From Finegoldia magna ATCC 53516 (GTDB lineage: Bacteria; Bacillota; Clostridia; Tissierellales; Peptoniphilaceae), in assembly GCF_000159695.1 (NCBI RefSeq), contig NZ_CM000955.1, positions 124,001-188,000 of the forward strand: DNA of 64,000 bases, written 5' to 3'. The notes under the pieces are model-generated. The model was not told the DNA's origin and ran no database searches. It saw only the letters and a list, made by a program, of their open reading frames with translations. Each line of letters starts with the position of its first letter. The stretch's first letter is position 1. The translations under genes were made by a program, and so were the position numbers. This document shows, one piece after another, positions 55,068 through 64,000 of the stretch.

Positions 55068-56820
55068 TTAATTCCTCCTCTGTTAATTGCGAGTAGGCTA
55101 TTTCCTTGTAAACTTCACAATTTTGTAATAAATCCTTGTGTTGACCAATTCCAGCTATTTGTCCGTTTTCAAGTACGATTATTTGATCTGAATCCATGAT
55201 TGATCCCACTCTTTGTGCGACAATAATTGTCGTGGCATCAGGGTTGTTTTCTCTCAATTGATGTCTAAGTTCACTGTCTGTTTTGAAATCAAGAGCGGAA
55301 AAACTATCATCAAACAAGAATATATTTGGTTTTTTGTAGACTGCCCTTGCAATGGATAATCTCTGCTTTTGTCCACCAGAAACATTCTTGCCTAATTGCG
55401 CGATTTCGTGGTCAAATTTTTCGTCAAATTTTTCAATAAATTCCATAGATTGTGAAGTATCTGCAGCTTCTTCGACTTTTTCAGTATCCACACCATCTTC
55501 TGAAAATGAAATGTTCGATTTTACATTTCCTTTGAATAGGAATGATTTCTGTAGAACTGCACCTATTTTTTCGTACAAAAATTTAAGCTTATACTTTCTA
55601 ATGTCGATTCCTTGGATTTTTACAACGCCTTCAGTTGCATCATAAAATCTCAAAAGCAAATTCAAGATAGTGCTTTTACCAGATCCTGTGGAACCTATTA
55701 TAGCTACCTTTTCTCCTTTTTTCACCCTAAAATCAATATCCTTTAAAATATATTGCTCAGAATCTGTGTATTTGAAAGATACATTGTCAAACTCAATTTC
55801 ATATTCGTAATCTTCATTTGATGTGTCAATATCTCCATCTTTAATTGAAAGTTCTGTATCCAACACTTCGTTGATACGATTTGCAGAGATTTGCGCTCTT
55901 GGAATCATGATGAAAATCATGCTCATCATCATAAATGACATGATAACTTGCATTGCATAAGAACTGAACACAACCATGTCTGAGAACAAAACGTATTTGT
56001 CCATCATCCCTGCGGCGTTGATAAGTCCTGCTCCGATAAAATAAATTACCAACGTCAAAATCGACATGCTGAAGTTAATCATTGGAAAAAGAGTTGACAT
56101 CGCACGACTTGTGAATAATTGTGTGCTAGTTAACTCTTCATTCGCTTCGTCAAATTTATTTTCCCTGTATTCTTCAGAATTATATGCTCTGATTACAGCA
56201 AGTCCTGTCAAGTTTTCACGCAAAATCCTGTTGATATTGTCGGTCAAAGTTTGCATCATTCTGAAATTCGGCATAACCAAAACCATCAATATAGCTACAA
56301 AAATTATCAATATCACAACAGTTACAGCAGTTGCCATTGTCCATTCAAATCCCTTGTTGTAGATTTTCGTAATCGCCCACACAGCCATGATAGGAGCTTT
56401 TACTAATATTTGTAAACCTATCACTATTACCATTTGAATTTGCGTAATATCATTCGTAGATCTAGTTATCAAACTAGCAGTGGAAAATTCATTGATTTCT
56501 TTCATGGAAAAACTTTCCACCTTAGAAAAAATTCTAGACCTCAAATCTTTAGAAAATGACGCCGATACCTTCGACGCCAAATATCCTACGATAATTGCTG
56601 AAATTAAAGATCCGAATGCACACAAAAGCATCCATTTTCCTTCGCCGATAATATCACTTACAGTATGACCCGGACTTTCCACATACATCGTGATTTTCGA
56701 CATATAATCCGGAATTTTCAAATCCAAATACACTTGAGTAACGATAAACACAAAACTCAAAAGTATCTGCATCCATTGTTTTTTATTCAAATATCTAATT
56801 ATTTTTATCAAAATTATCAT
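55060..56820 (-). CDS. heterodimeric multidrug ABC exporter, degenerate-site subunit
   Basis: A 586-residue half-transporter: six-helix domain and ATPase with Walker A GSTGSGKST and signature VSGGQKQR, but Walker B reads FLFDDSFSALD, with Asp in place of the catalytic Glu. The change is typical of one subunit in LmrCD-type heterodimers. Its start overlaps the MarR gene by 26 nt. Confidence 0.92.
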   Translation of the reverse strand: MIILIKIIRYLNKKQWMQILLSFVFIVTQVYLDLKIPDYMSKITMYVESPGHTVSDIIGEGKWMLLCAFGSLISAIIVGYLASKVSASFSKDLRSRIFSKVESFSMKEINEFSTASLITRSTNDITQIQMVIVIGLQILVKAPIMAVWAITKIYNKGFEWTMATAVTVVILIIFVAILMVLVMPNFRMMQTLTDNINRILRENLTGLAVIRAYNSEEYRENKFDEANEELTSTQLFTSRAMSTLFPMINFSMSILTLVIYFIGAGLINAAGMMDKYVLFSDMVVFSSYAMQVIMSFMMMSMIFIMIPRAQISANRINEVLDTELSIKDGDIDTSNEDYEYEIEFDNVSFKYTDSEQYILKDIDFRVKKGEKVAIIGSTGSGKSTILNLLLRFYDATEGVVKIQGIDIRKYKLKFLYEKIGAVLQKSFLFKGNVKSNISFSEDGVDTEKVEEAADTSQSMEFIEKFDEKFDHEIAQLGKNVSGGQKQRLSIARAVYKKPNIFLFDDSFSALDFKTDSELRHQLRENNPDATTIIVAQRVGSIMDSDQIIVLENGQIAGIGQHKDLLQNCEVYKEIAYSQLTEEELNA

Positions 56821-57271
56821 CCATTTCTTTAAATTTATCTTCGCAAATCTTGCTTATCTTTGGCAGATTTTTAATAAGCTTGTCGATTATTCTGACGAAA
56901 TTTTCGGAATCTTCTTCTCCCAAAGCATCAAACATTTGACCAAGAGCATACATTATCTTGTCCTCAGTTTCTTGGGCGACTTTTTCTCCTTTTTCAGTTA
57001 AACTTACCAAAGTTTTTCTTCTGTCGATTTTATCTCCAGTTCTTGTTACAAGTTCGCGTTGTTCCAATTTTTTAATAATAGCTGCAACTCTCGCGCTGGA
57101 AATCCCCATAGCAAGTTCGATTTCTTTCGGATAAGTCGAACCGCCTTCCGATTTGATAAATCCCAAAGCCATGTTTTCTCCTCTGACAGAATCGTTGATT
57201 TGTTTGTGAGGATGATGCTTTCCAATGCTGTGCACGCATCTTATAACTTCTTTTGCTAATTTTTCATTCAT
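56795..57271 (-). CDS. MarR-family repressor
   Basis: A 158-residue winged-helix regulator (FIKSEGGSTYPKEIELAMGI, SSARVAAIIKKLEQRELVTR, wing GDKIDRRKTLVSLTEKG). Expected to sense drugs and repress the exporter operon that it heads. A palindrome lies between its promoter and start. Confidence 0.92.
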   Translation of the reverse strand: MNEKLAKEVIRCVHSIGKHHPHKQINDSVRGENMALGFIKSEGGSTYPKEIELAMGISSARVAAIIKKLEQRELVTRTGDKIDRRKTLVSLTEKGEKVAQETEDKIMYALGQMFDALGEEDSENFVRIIDKLIKNLPKISKICEDKFKEMDDNFDKNN

Positions 57272-57286
57272 AATATCACCTTTTAC

Positions 57287-57329
57287 CTAATACTATTAGA
57301 ATTATACGCTTAACAATAACCATTGTCAA
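57287..57329 (-). promoter_or_regulatory. marR promoter and operator
   Basis: Perfect consensus TTGACA (57324-57329), 17 nt, TATAAT (57301-57306). The palindrome CTAATA-C-TATTAG (57287-57299) lies directly after the -10 box and is the likely MarR site. Confidence 0.85.
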
Positions 57330-57364
57330 TGATTTTCTCGAATATTTTTCGATTTCGTTCAAAT

Positions 57365-57398
57365 CAAAAACAACCACCAAGATATTCTTGATGGTTGA
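57365..57398 (-). terminator. thiC terminator
   Basis: Minus-strand stem CAACCATCAAGA / TCTTGGTGGTTG followed by TTTTTG, about 30 nt after thiC. Confidence 0.85.
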
Positions 57399-57427
57399 AT
57401 TCATAAAATTATCTAAATCAAATTTTT

Positions 57428-58729
57428 CTAAATTAAATTGACATCTTCCCCGTTCAATACTTTCTTCACCGTTCTCATTGAACACATTTTACCGCACATT
57501 GTACATGAATCTTCTTCGATTGGTTGAGATTCTTTTCTGTATTTTTTTGGTTTTTCGCTGTCAATTGCAAGTTCGAACATTTTTTCCCAATCCAAGTTAA
57601 AACGTGCTCTGCTCATTTCGTCGTCTCTTTCTTTTGCTCCAGGGATTTTCTTTGCGATATCTCCAGCATGAGCTGCGATTTTCGTAGCGATGATTCCTTC
57701 TTTCATATCTTCCAAGTTAGGAAGTCTCAAATGTTCTGCAGGAGTTACATAGCACAAGAAATCTGCTCCAGTACTTGCTGCGATTGCACCACCAATTGCT
57801 GATGTGATGTGATCGTATCCCGGTGCAATGTCTGTTACCAAAGGTCCCAACACGTAAAATGGCGCATTGTTGCAGATTGTTTTTTCGATTTTCATGTTTG
57901 CTTCGATTTGATCGATTGGCACATGGCCTGGTCCTTCAATCATTACTTGGACATTTTTTTCGTAGGCTCTTTTTGCCATTCTGGATAAATTGATTAGCTC
58001 TTGAATTTGCAAATCATCTGTCGCATCGTTAATGCAACCCGGTCTTAAAGCATCTCCCAAGCTTAGTGTGACGTCGTATTTTTCGCAGATTTCAAGTACA
58101 TCGTCGTATCTTGTTACAAGTGGGTTTTCCTTGTTATTAGCAATCATCCACGCGAATAATAATGACCCACCACGTGATACGATTTTTGTAATTCTGTCTG
58201 TTGTTTTCAAATGTTCAGCGATATCTCTTGTAAGTCCAACGTGAATTGTAATGAAATCCACACCGTCTTTTGCGTGTTGTTCCACAACTTGTAAGAATTC
58301 TTCTTCAGTAATATCCTTCAATTCTTTATCTAACATTCCAACGCAATCGTACATCGGAACGCTACCAATCATTGCAGGAGAATATTCGATAAGTTCTTCT
58401 CTGAACTGTCTAGTCTTTCCGTAATTTGACAAATCCATTATCGCTTCTGCATCCATGTCGATTGCCACTCTAACTTTTTCCATTTCCTTTTCAATGTTGT
58501 AGCAATCTTTTGAAATTCCCAAATTCACGTTGATTTTAGTCTTCAAACCTTCACCAACACCGTGAGCATCCAATGATTTGTGGTTTTTGTTCGCAGGAAT
58601 AACCGCATATCCTTTTTCAACTTTTTCTCTAAGAATTTCTACGTCTATGTTTTCTTTTTCCGCTACTCTTTTCATTTCTTTTGTAATGATTTTCTTCTTT
58701 GCAGCGTCTAATTGAGTTGTATATTCCAT
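57428..58729 (-). CDS. thiC: phosphomethylpyrimidine synthase ThiC
   Basis: A 433-residue radical-SAM enzyme converting aminoimidazole ribotide to HMP-phosphate for thiamine. The C-terminal Fe-S motif is [10 protein letters not shown] (CxxCxxxC), as in the short clostridial form; core motifs [17 protein letters not shown] and [20 protein letters not shown] are intact. AGGAGGTATTT precedes the ATG. A TPP riboswitch lies upstream. No other thi genes are in the window. Confidence 0.96.
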   Translation of the reverse strand: MEYTTQLDAAKKKIITKEMKRVAEKENIDVEILREKVEKGYAVIPANKNHKSLDAHGVGEGLKTKINVNLGISKDCYNIEKEMEKVRVAIDMDAEAIMDLSNYGKTRQFREELIEYSPAMIGSVPMYDCVGMLDKELKDITEEEFLQVVEQHAKDGVDFITIHVGLTRDIAEHLKTTDRITKIVSRGGSLLFAWMIANNKENPLVTRYDDVLEICEKYDVTLSLGDALRPGCINDATDDLQIQELINLSRMAKRAYEKNVQVMIEGPGHVPIDQIEANMKIEKTICNNAPFYVLGPLVTDIAPGYDHITSAIGGAIAASTGADFLCYVTPAEHLRLPNLEDMKEGIIATKIAAHAGDIAKKIPGAKERDDEMSRARFNLDWEKMFELAIDSEKPKKYRKESQPIEEDSCTMCGKMCSMRTVKKVLNGEDVNLI

Positions 58730-58759
58730 AAATACCTCCTATGTTGATTTGGAGACTGG

Positions 58760-58890
58760 AAAAAAATAACGGATACATAACCCATGTATCCGCAAAAAAC
58801 ATTCTAAGTTCTTCCCTTCGCATGCATTATCATGAGCAGGTATAAGGGTTTCTAAAAAGATCTCAGCGTAAAGCACCCCCAGACTCCGAA
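58760..58890 (-). promoter_or_regulatory. TPP riboswitch with terminator
   Basis: The minus strand has the THI-box landmarks in order: GGGGGTGC, CTGAGATC, AACCCTT, ACCTG, GATAATGC and GCGAAGGGAA (about 58886 to 58808). A hairpin GGATACAT / ATGTATCC plus TTATTTTTTT follows (58761-58791). With thiamine pyrophosphate bound, the terminator should form and stop thiC transcription. Confidence 0.95.
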
Positions 58891-58909
58891 TATATTATAA
58901 CACAAACTT

Positions 58910-59824
58910 TTAATTTAATTCTACAAGCTTGATTTTGTCGTTTTTCTTAATAATTCCGCCCTTTAAAACTTTGCAGAAAATTCCTTCCGTTGGCATAATA
59001 CAATTGCCGACTTTTTGTTTAATCGCACAACCTTTGTGACATTCTTTTCCGATTTGTGTAACTTCTAGAACACATTCTCCAATCGTCAACACTTGACCGA
59101 CAGGAAGCGTAAACAATTCAATGTTTCTCGTTGTAATATTTTCTGCGAAATCTCCGTCTTTCAAATCAAGTCCCATTTCTCGCATTTTGTCAATGGATTC
59201 TTCTGCCAAAAGCGACACTTGTCTGTGCCAATTTCCAGCGTGTGCATCTCCAACCAATCCATGATCCACTCTAAGTTCTGCAAATTCTACAGGAGTTTTC
59301 ACAGTGCCTTTTTTCTCGCTGATATTCACATCGATTACAACTGCCTCATCACTGTCGACACTTCTGTTGTAAACGCCGCTTTTGCCGCCTTCTTTGTGAA
59401 GTAATTCCACATTTGTAATTCGCATCGAACGGTCAATTGCCTTGCACATATCGTAAATCGTAAGAGCCGCAACGCTTGCAGCCGTCAAGCTTTCCATCTC
59501 AATTCCTGTTTTTGATTCGGTGTTTGATTGGACGAAAATATCTATATAATCATCTGCTAATTCGAATTTAACATCAACACCTGTGATGAAAATATTGTGA
59601 CACATTGGAATAATTTCCGATGTTTTCTTCGCAGCCATAATCGCAGCAGTTTGTGCGACACTCAAAACGTCGCCTTTTTTGATGGATTTTTCTGTGATTT
59701 TTTGCATAGTTTCTTTTTTCATATAAATCCTACTATGAGCCACAGCAACTCTTTTAGTAGTTTCCTTTTCAGATACATCCACCATTCTTGGCAAACCATC
59801 TTCGTTAAAATGAGTTAAATCCAC
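58910..59824 (-). CDS. moaC: MoaC-MOSC fusion, molybdenum cofactor synthesis
   Basis: A 304-residue two-domain protein. MoaC (about 1-158: LPRMVDVSEKETTKRVA, MCHNIFITGVDV, ESLTAASVAALTIYDMCKA) completes cyclic pyranopterin monophosphate with MoaA. The C-terminal MOSC domain (about 165-304: LRVDHGLVGDAHAGNWHRQV, GKECHKGCAI) probably transfers sulfur to the cofactor. Preceded by moaA one base upstream, so the two are co-transcribed. Confidence 0.93.
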   Translation of the reverse strand: MDLTHFNEDGLPRMVDVSEKETTKRVAVAHSRIYMKKETMQKITEKSIKKGDVLSVAQTAAIMAAKKTSEIIPMCHNIFITGVDVKFELADDYIDIFVQSNTESKTGIEMESLTAASVAALTIYDMCKAIDRSMRITNVELLHKEGGKSGVYNRSVDSDEAVVIDVNISEKKGTVKTPVEFAELRVDHGLVGDAHAGNWHRQVSLLAEESIDKMREMGLDLKDGDFAENITTRNIELFTLPVGQVLTIGECVLEVTQIGKECHKGCAIKQKVGNCIMPTEGIFCKVLKGGIIKKNDKIKLVELN

Positions 59825-59825
59825 A

Positions 59826-60773
59826 TTAACCTCCTATAGTATTCATATCCCTCTTGTTGAAGTTACCTTCTTCGAGATAATGTCTTTCTGGTTTATTGTA
59901 TATTTCTTGTGTAATAATTTGACGGATATCTTCATCATTTCGAATACAATCTTTCAAATTAATCGACTTATTAGAATGCAAACACATCAGCAAATTGCCC
60001 TTGCAATCCAGCCTAACTCTGTTACATTCTGAGCAGAATTTGTGAGAAATCGGATTGATAAATCCCACAATCGCACCATTCGGATTGGTGTAATATTCTG
60101 CGACCTTCGATTTTTGTGAATCGCTGTCAATTTTTTGAAGATTTCCGATTTTTTTGATAATTTCTTCGTTCGACACGTAATCATCAGATTTTCCAATCGC
60201 TTCGCCAATAGGCATCAGTTCGATAAATCTTACAATCACACCATTCTCTGCGAATTTCACAAAATCTTCTATCTCATCGTAGTTGAAATGTCTCATCACA
60301 ACGGTGTTGATTTTAATTGGTTTCATATCCATTTGTTTTAATTTATCGATGGATTTCAGTACCTTTTTCAAATCTCCACCACGCGTTATGTCACGAAATT
60401 TATCTGCATCCAAAGTATCCAGCGAAATGTTGAATCTGTCCACGCCACTTTCCTTTAAATCATAAGCCATGTCGTACAATTTAATCGCATTGGTAGTCAT
60501 GCAGATTTCTTCGATTCCCATGTTCTTGATGCCTTTTACCAAATTCAATATTCCGTTTCTAACAAGAGGTTCTCCTCCAGTTAAACGTACTTTTTTTATT
60601 CCCAAATCTTTGAAAACTTCTACGATTTTCAAAGTTTCATCTATAGTTAGAATTTCGTCGTGATTCAAATGCGTGATTCCTTCTTCTGGCATGCAGTATT
60701 TGCATCTCAAATTACACTTGTCAGTCACCGAAATTCTCAAATAATCTATCTTTCTTCCGAGAGCATCTTTCAT
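59826..60773 (-). CDS. moaA: GTP 3',8-cyclase MoaA
   Basis: A 315-residue radical-SAM protein: N-terminal 4Fe-4S CNLRCKYC, GGEPLV SAM motif, C-terminal second cluster (CSECNRVRLD ... LMCLHS) and the Gly-Gly end needed for catalysis (NTIGG). ATG 60773 has AAAGGTGG upstream; earlier in-frame codons have no site. First step of molybdenum cofactor synthesis. Confidence 0.95.
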   Translation of the reverse strand: MKDALGRKIDYLRISVTDKCNLRCKYCMPEEGITHLNHDEILTIDETLKIVEVFKDLGIKKVRLTGGEPLVRNGILNLVKGIKNMGIEEICMTTNAIKLYDMAYDLKESGVDRFNISLDTLDADKFRDITRGGDLKKVLKSIDKLKQMDMKPIKINTVVMRHFNYDEIEDFVKFAENGVIVRFIELMPIGEAIGKSDDYVSNEEIIKKIGNLQKIDSDSQKSKVAEYYTNPNGAIVGFINPISHKFCSECNRVRLDCKGNLLMCLHSNKSINLKDCIRNDEDIRQIITQEIYNKPERHYLEEGNFNKRDMNTIGG

Positions 60774-60813
60774 TTTACCACCTTTGTATATTATATCATA
60801 TAACGCTTGGCGA

Positions 60814-60849
60814 TAAAAAATCCCCAACTCGATTTCTCAAATTGGGAAT
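60814..60849 (-). terminator. terminator of the GIY-YIG gene
   Basis: Minus-strand stem TTCCCAA / TTGGGGA followed by TTTTTT, close to the stop of the 60860 gene. Confidence 0.8.
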
Positions 60850-60859
60850 TCAATAAAAA

Positions 60860-62035
60860 TTATTCTTTTAATAAAAGTTCCTTTGCTTTTTCTAATCTTT
60901 CCTTCATGGAATTAATGTGAGATTCAGACACATTATCTTGGTCGGATAATCTCTTGATACCTTCTTGCAAAATATCAATTTCGTTGTCGTAATCCTTCAT
61001 ACTTCTGTAAACATTAGCATAAGAACTGTAAAGTGCAGGAGTACACAATCCGTTTTCTCTTGCAGTATCATAAGATTTTATCGCAGATTGGAAATGCGAA
61101 TCCTTTCTGAATTTTTCTCCTTCGTTCCAATATCTCAAACCTTCCTTTGCACCCTTTGCTAGATCGTCTAAGTTTTTGATATCGAACACTTCAACCCTGC
61201 TATTGTGTGGGTGAATTACAACTTCTTTTGTAGTCTTGATTTTGTTGAAAATCTCATCCAAGCTGTCCTTGTTCTTTTCTTTTAATTTCTTCAACACATC
61301 CATCATGTGATAAACAGGAATTTTCTTGGATAATTTTTCTTGTGCTTTGTCCTCGTATTCCTTAACCTTAGCTATGGAATCATCTCCAATGTAGACCCAA
61401 GCAGTCACATCATTTGCAAATTGGTCATCTACGATTTTGATGTTTTCATGTTCCATCAAAGATTTTGTTTGGTTCAAATACTTGTCCAAATCATCCTTGT
61501 AAATGTTTGCGATAATTTCATCGTCAACACCTTTTTCAACTAAGTACACCGATTTCAAATTATCCAAGTCAACTTTTTCGAAATCATCATAATCCATACC
61601 CAAATAATGTTGTTCGTATTCTGCAACATACAACACAGGTGCTTGTTCAAATCTGTAGTTTGGGGTCGTATCTGATTTTAACAATCCCGATTTTCTAGTA
61701 ATCATATTAGGAGTTACACGATTGATAATCACATTATCAGTTTCTTTCAAAATCCTCTTTAATTCTTCTTGTTGCAAATCACGAGCTTCGTCTTCTTCCA
61801 AATTATCCTTGATGATTTTGGATTCCACATCCAACTTATCTTTTATTCTTTCTCCGTGATAAGTTTCGAATCCGAAAGACTTAGAATCATCACCATAACC
61901 GTAACCAACATAGAAAACTTCCCCAGTGTCTTTTACGCTCCATTCGTAAACGTACCAATCATTTTTGTGAGCTTGGTTATTAGTTTCCTTTTCTTCTGAA
62001 GAAAAAACGCTTTTTAATTTATCAAATATACCCAT
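60860..62035 (-). CDS. GIY-YIG-like domain protein with helical C-terminus
   Basis: A 391-residue protein starting MGIFDKLKSVFSSEEK (ATG 62035, GGAGG 6 nt upstream). After a short helix, NDWYVYEWSVKDTGEVFYVG resembles the GIY-YIG nuclease opening. The last third has TPR-like helices (AIKSYDTARENGLCTPALYS, DYDNEIDILQEGIKRL). Family not certain; a nuclease function is inferred from the first motif only. Confidence 0.6.
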   Translation of the reverse strand: MGIFDKLKSVFSSEEKETNNQAHKNDWYVYEWSVKDTGEVFYVGYGYGDDSKSFGFETYHGERIKDKLDVESKIIKDNLEEDEARDLQQEELKRILKETDNVIINRVTPNMITRKSGLLKSDTTPNYRFEQAPVLYVAEYEQHYLGMDYDDFEKVDLDNLKSVYLVEKGVDDEIIANIYKDDLDKYLNQTKSLMEHENIKIVDDQFANDVTAWVYIGDDSIAKVKEYEDKAQEKLSKKIPVYHMMDVLKKLKEKNKDSLDEIFNKIKTTKEVVIHPHNSRVEVFDIKNLDDLAKGAKEGLRYWNEGEKFRKDSHFQSAIKSYDTARENGLCTPALYSSYANVYRSMKDYDNEIDILQEGIKRLSDQDNVSESHINSMKERLEKAKELLLKE

Positions 62036-62050
62036 AATATCCTCCAAATT

Positions 62051-62332
62051 TTAAATAATACGATACATCAAATAAAGTCCTGCTAAAATGATTAAAATGA
62101 AAAGCAAAATATCAAAATCTCTGTTTTTAATCGCACTCAACATCTCCAAAACAATCATAATCAACACAATAGCAATGGATGCGTAGATGAAAATATTTGA
62201 TAATGGAGATATCAACACGCTTACAAGTCTAGGATAACTCATTCTAAGTTTCAATTCCACGATAAACAGAATCACGCCCAAAATCATAGACCAAAACTCG
62301 TATTTGTATAATTTGTTTCTCAATTTATTCAT
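62051..62332 (-). CDS. small membrane protein
   Basis: A 93-residue protein with three hydrophobic segments (FWSMILGVILFIVEL, IFIYASIAIVLIMIVLEML, ILLFILIILAGLYLMYRI). ATG 62332 has GGGAGG upstream. Co-transcribed with the next gene (16 nt gap). No family recognised. Confidence 0.65.
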   Translation of the reverse strand: MNKLRNKLYKYEFWSMILGVILFIVELKLRMSYPRLVSVLISPLSNIFIYASIAIVLIMIVLEMLSAIKNRDFDILLFILIILAGLYLMYRII

Positions 62333-62470
62333 AGTAGTGCCTCCCAAGATGCTTTTTACATTACTTTGAATATACTTTACTTTATTATACCATATTCGAT
62401 TTGTCGCAATAAAAAAACGCGAAAATTTTTGCAAACCTTCACGATTAAAATTTATTATGATAAATTAAAA

Positions 62471-62673
62471 ATAACAAACCATTAATGCTAAGAATATCAT
62501 ACGGAGCAAATTGTTTGATTTCAAATCGAAAAAATCCGTCCAAAATCGCATTTGCGTAAGCGTTAGCGTGCTTGCGATTTTGGATTTTGAGATTTAGAAA
62601 TCTTCAATTTGTGGAGTTTAGATATTCGTGCATTAAGGTTTGTTATCCAGTTTTTTTAGCATTAATGGTTTGT
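62471..62673. repeat. palindromic MITE-like repeat
   Basis: Perfect 18-bp inverted repeats ACAAACCATTAATGCTAA (62474-62491) and its complement (62656-62673) bound the segment; an imperfect inverted copy ends at 62646. Inside, AGAATATC / GATATTC, AAATTG / CAATTT and CCAAAATCGCA / TGCGATTTTGG nest around a GCG-rich tip. No gene is in 62435-62704. May be a MITE or a structured RNA. Confidence 0.65.
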
Positions 62674-62704
62674 CATTAAATACTCAATATTTAATTTTTC
62701 AAAT

Positions 62705-63466
62705 TTATTCTAAAACAGGAGCCATTAGAACTTTACCAGTTCCTCTATACACATTCACAAGTCCTTCACCGCTTGTCGCAGAACCTATCAATGATTTACC
62801 AGCTCTTTCAACTGTAAAACTCAACGATCCACTCCAAGCAATTGCCATGTTTCCATCTATCTTCAACACATCATTGTCAAGCGTTATTTCAATCAATTCT
62901 TCTCTTGGTACATAAGATTCCAACGCAACAATTCCCGTTCCGTGAAGTCCTAAGTTGAACAACCCTTCTCCACCTGCAACAGCTGATGAAATATTGGATT
63001 GCATAATAGCTTTGTGTTCCAATTCAGAATCACAAGCCAAGAACAATCCATCTTCAATGATGATTTCGTTGTTCCAATCATCTGCATCCAATAAAATAAT
63101 GTGCTTGTATGTTGGTTCCAAAACCAATAATCCATCGCCTGTGTATTCAGGTTTTATAGCACCTTCACCAGTCACAGAACCACGCAAAGCTTTTTTGAAG
63201 AAATCTCCCGCGCCTTTTATTCCAGTAGTTGAACTAACATTTCCAAGCATCCATTGCATAGCTCCTGCTTGTACAGTGATATTTGATTTTGAAACATCGC
63301 ACAATAATTGTCTTCTTCTTACATTCATTTCTGATGCAAAGTAAGAACTTTGTGCTTGTTCATAATCTACGGACAAATCCCTCTTGTATTCAATAACTTT
63401 AAATGCTCCATTTTGTTCTTTGATTATAACATCATCATTGTCTTCAAAATTTTTAACTTTAAACAT
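62705..63466 (-). CDS. AIM24-family protein
   Basis: A 253-residue beta-rich protein of the AIM24 family (middle region GNVSSTTGIKGAGDFFKKAL, end ERAGKSLIGSATSGEGLVNV). Function unknown in bacteria; often associated with membranes or stress. ATG after GAGGTGCTAA. Confidence 0.88.
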   Translation of the reverse strand: MFKVKNFEDNDDVIIKEQNGAFKVIEYKRDLSVDYEQAQSSYFASEMNVRRRQLLCDVSKSNITVQAGAMQWMLGNVSSTTGIKGAGDFFKKALRGSVTGEGAIKPEYTGDGLLVLEPTYKHIILLDADDWNNEIIIEDGLFLACDSELEHKAIMQSNISSAVAGGEGLFNLGLHGTGIVALESYVPREELIEITLDNDVLKIDGNMAIAWSGSLSFTVERAGKSLIGSATSGEGLVNVYRGTGKVLMAPVLE

Positions 63467-63550
63467 TTAGCACCTCTTTTCATGAATATTATATCATAAT
63501 GTTCAATTTTTCTGATTTGCATTTTATCAAATTTGTTATATAATTACGTC

Positions 63551-63579
63551 TTGGCTATTTTAAAATTTTATTATATAAT
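63551..63579 (+). promoter_or_regulatory. promoter of YkvI-like gene
   Basis: TTGGCT (63551-63556), 17 nt, TATAAT (63574-63579), 23 nt before the ATG at 63602. Confidence 0.75.
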
Positions 63580-63601
63580 TTTACAAAAGAAGGGGATAAT
63601 T

Positions 63602-64000
63602 ATGTCAAAAAAAATATTACACACCTCCCTTGCATACGTGGCGGTACTAACTGGTGCAGGCCTTGCAAGTGGACAGGAAATTTTGCAATATTTTACAGCT
63701 TATGGCAAATCCGGCTTGTGGACAGCGCTATTTGTTTTGATATTGCACACATTTATAGGAGCGATTATTTTGGAACTTGGTTCTTATTATTTCGCAGATG
63801 AACACAGTGATGTTTTGGACGAAATAGCATCCAAGAAATTCACAAAAGTATTCGACATTTTACTTATTTTAACTGGATTTATAATCGGATTCGTTATGCT
63901 TTCCGGTGCAGGCTCCAACCTCAACCAGCAATTTGGACTAGCACCGTGGATTGGTTCACTTATTTGTGCATTGCTTGTAATTTTCGTAGGAATGATGGAT
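63602..64000 (+). CDS. YkvI-like membrane protein, 3' end outside window
   Basis: The first 133 codons encode an inner-membrane protein: LAYVAVLTGAGLASGQEIL, then hydrophobic helices (LFVLILHTFIGAIILELG, ILLILTGFIIGFVMLSGAG). The early GAGLASGQE motif fits the YkvI family of putative transporters with an APC-like fold. GAAGGGG precedes the ATG. Divergent from the AIM24 gene. Confidence 0.75.
   Translation, partial: MSKKILHTSLAYVAVLTGAGLASGQEILQYFTAYGKSGLWTALFVLILHTFIGAIILELGSYYFADEHSDVLDEIASKKFTKVFDILLILTGFIIGFVMLSGAGSNLNQQFGLAPWIGSLICALLVIFVGMMD

Overview
The window is AT-rich, uses strong AGGAGG ribosome-binding sites and is almost entirely transcribed on the minus strand. Gene content fits a low-GC anaerobic Bacillota, probably Peptoniphilaceae such as Finegoldia (inferred from overall gene content; no rRNA is present to settle it). 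Three kinds of DNA are present: a left-hand cargo region (about 1-18 kb), a nearly complete siphovirus-type prophage (about 18.1-51.8 kb), and ordinary chromosome (about 51.9-64 kb).

Left region. An IS30-family element lies at the window edge. It is followed by a minus-strand operon: TetR, ECF transporter (S, T and a double ATPase), two half-ABC exporters and a MATE pump. Two identical 9-1-9 bp palindromes, one at the tetR promoter and one in front of the ECF operon, look like the TetR operators. Next come three overlapping serine-recombinase genes (two full-length, one lacking the catalytic domain), which are the likely integration module. A second cassette follows, with a TetR gene and two half-ABC exporters, its own consensus promoter, a palindromic operator and a terminator.

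Prophage. In transcription order (right to left): XRE repressor and ImmA/IrrE protease; early genes (zinc-ribbon proteins, sigma-like factor, DUF2800, DUF2815, family A DNA polymerase, DUF4406, P4-type primase-helicase, VRR-NUC, SNF2 helicase, DUF1492); packaging and modification genes (HNH, TerS, NUMOD-HNH, SAM synthetase, ParB-methyltransferase, TerL); head genes (portal, ClpP-type protease, HK97 capsid, connectors); tail genes (major tail protein, frameshifted chaperone, tape measure, baseplate proteins); and lysis genes (holin, amidase). The tape-measure gene carries a frameshift. Several small genes have their own promoter and/or terminator and behave as morons, including an AbrB-type antitoxin and RelE/YafQ-type toxin pair on the plus strand. 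The XRE operator (TTAGC-N6-GCTAA) occurs at the repressor promoter and again before the early genes. Three prophage genes and the adjacent cargo tetR seem to start at AUA, AUC or AUU codons, each exactly 7 nt after a GGAGG. A 48-bp unit encoding a CPKEY peptide motif occurs in tandem after the sigma-like gene and once more beside the recombinases. A TTGTACGGGAATAT promoter core is shared by the recombinase operon and two prophage genes. These shared signals tie the recombinases to the prophage.

Chromosome. The prophage abuts the 3' end of an intact rlmD-like 23S rRNA uracil methyltransferase gene. Beyond it lie a heterodimeric multidrug ABC exporter under an autoregulated MarR repressor, thiC with a TPP riboswitch and terminator, moaC-MOSC and moaA for molybdenum cofactor, a GIY-YIG-like protein, a small membrane protein, a roughly 200-bp palindromic repeat, an AIM24-family protein, and the start of a YkvI-like membrane protein on the plus strand. 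No rRNA, tRNA or CRISPR array was recognised.
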